A DNA stretch of 64,000 bases. Origin: Lactococcus protaetiae (lineage in GTDB: Bacteria > Bacillota > Bacilli > Lactobacillales > Streptococcaceae). The position numbers were made by a program, and so were the translations under genes. Location of the stretch: contig NZ_CP041356.1 in assembly GCF_006965445.1 (NCBI RefSeq), forward strand, positions 2,108,001 through 2,172,000. The letters run 5' to 3'. Shown here piece by piece: positions 63,698 to 64,000 of the stretch (position 1 is its first letter; each line of letters opens with the position of its first letter). The notes beneath the pieces were generated by a model. The model did no database searches. It was not told the DNA's origin and worked only from the letters and a program-made list of their open reading frames with translations.

Positions 63698-63732
63698 AGA
63701 GAAACTCTTTAATGATTTTTCTCTGAATATCA
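63698..63732 (-). terminator. Terminator of the MIP18-family gene
   Basis: TCAGAGAAA / TTTCTCTGA stem around an AT-rich loop on the minus strand, followed by TTTTTTTGTC. Confidence 0.8.
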
Positions 63733-63788
63733 TTGTACTTTTTGAATCGATGATTGAATTGAAATTTTCTTGTTGTTTTCTTCGCCTC

Positions 63789-64000
63789 TTATCGAATACC
63801 CAAAGCAATACGTGCATAACGGCTCATTTTATCTACCGTCCAAGCTGGATACCAAACCAAATTGACTTTAATATCTGTGACCTCCTCAACATCTTTGAGG
63901 GCATCATGGATTTGTTCTGTTAGCAAATCTGCTAACGGACATCCCATTGTTGTCAATGTCATCTTGATTTCGGTTGCTCCATTGTCCTCAAAGCTGATTT
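63789..64000 (-). CDS. MIP18/DUF59 iron-sulfur assembly factor (SufT-like), partial
   Basis: The C-terminal 70 residues lie inside the window; the start is beyond base 64000. TTMGCPLADLLTEQIHDAL and IKVNLVWYPAWTVDKMSRYA are typical of DUF59 proteins (PaaD/SufT/MIP18). These take part in assembling iron-sulfur clusters. The conserved Cys in MGCP is present. Confidence 0.85.
   Translation of the reverse strand, partial: ISFEDNGATEIKMTLTTMGCPLADLLTEQIHDALKDVEEVTDIKVNLVWYPAWTVDKMSRYARIALGIR

Overview
The window is low-GC Gram-positive DNA, most likely from a Lactococcus. The evidence is a LiaF/CesS/CesR envelope-stress operon, gyrB and rodA within one neighbourhood, an r1t-type lactococcal holin in a resident siphoprophage, and a KxYKxGKxW-type LPXTG surface protein. 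The species cannot be fixed from sequence alone. Two compact repeat systems, described under findings, run through the chromosomal part.

Layout. (1) 0.3-3.1 kb: a MarR repressor, a DHA2-type multidrug exporter and a DUF4811 membrane protein form a leftward operon under a perfect palindromic operator. (2) 4.0-11.6 kb: a surface locus runs rightward with an alanine/serine-rich wall-anchored adhesin, a membrane-anchored protein of unknown role, a cytoplasmic-type ApbE flavin transferase and a GtfB/GtfA glycosyltransferase pair that probably O-glycosylates the adhesin. (3) 11.9-12.8 kb: a tiny winged-helix protein and a rifamycin ADP-ribosyltransferase (Arr). (4) 12.86-47.43 kb: a complete-looking siphoprophage bounded by a 25-bp direct repeat. 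The right copy is the 3' end of gyrB, so the phage integrates into gyrB and restores its last codons and stop. (5) 47.4-64 kb: gyrB, a YwaF-like membrane protein, a HAD phosphatase, a DMT exporter, an Lsa-type ABC-F resistance protein with a transcription-attenuation leader, a butanediol-dehydrogenase-like enzyme, a flavodoxin, RodA, a VTT membrane protein, an S1-domain RNA-binding protein, a cyclophilin, a second HAD phosphatase, CesR, CesS and LiaF, and the 3' end of a MIP18/DUF59 protein.

Prophage logic. A CI-like repressor, an ImmA-type protease, a basic protein, a DUF4041/T5orf172 protein and the integrase are transcribed rightward. Everything lytic is transcribed leftward: Cro, small early regulators, a DnaD-like initiator and a DnaC-like loader, a large set of small early ORFs, an ArpU/RinA-type late activator, HNH, portal, MuF-like protein, tandem-HTH protein, large terminase, scaffold, capsid, connector, tail, baseplate, holin, endolysin, and then a moron-like membrane-protein segment next to attL. 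Unusual points are two extra tyrosine recombinases in the early region, a large terminase gene placed after the portal and MuF genes, a fibre-like neck protein, face-to-face early promoters sharing a long inverted operator, and a duplicated and decaying small gene pair.

Caution on quality. Thirteen genes here, including gyrB, dnaC, cesS and ppiB, are broken by fifteen single-base deletions, mostly in short homopolymers. In every case adding the missing base or bases gives a full-length family member with a length divisible by three. I treat these as probable assembly errors and give reconstructed gene limits.
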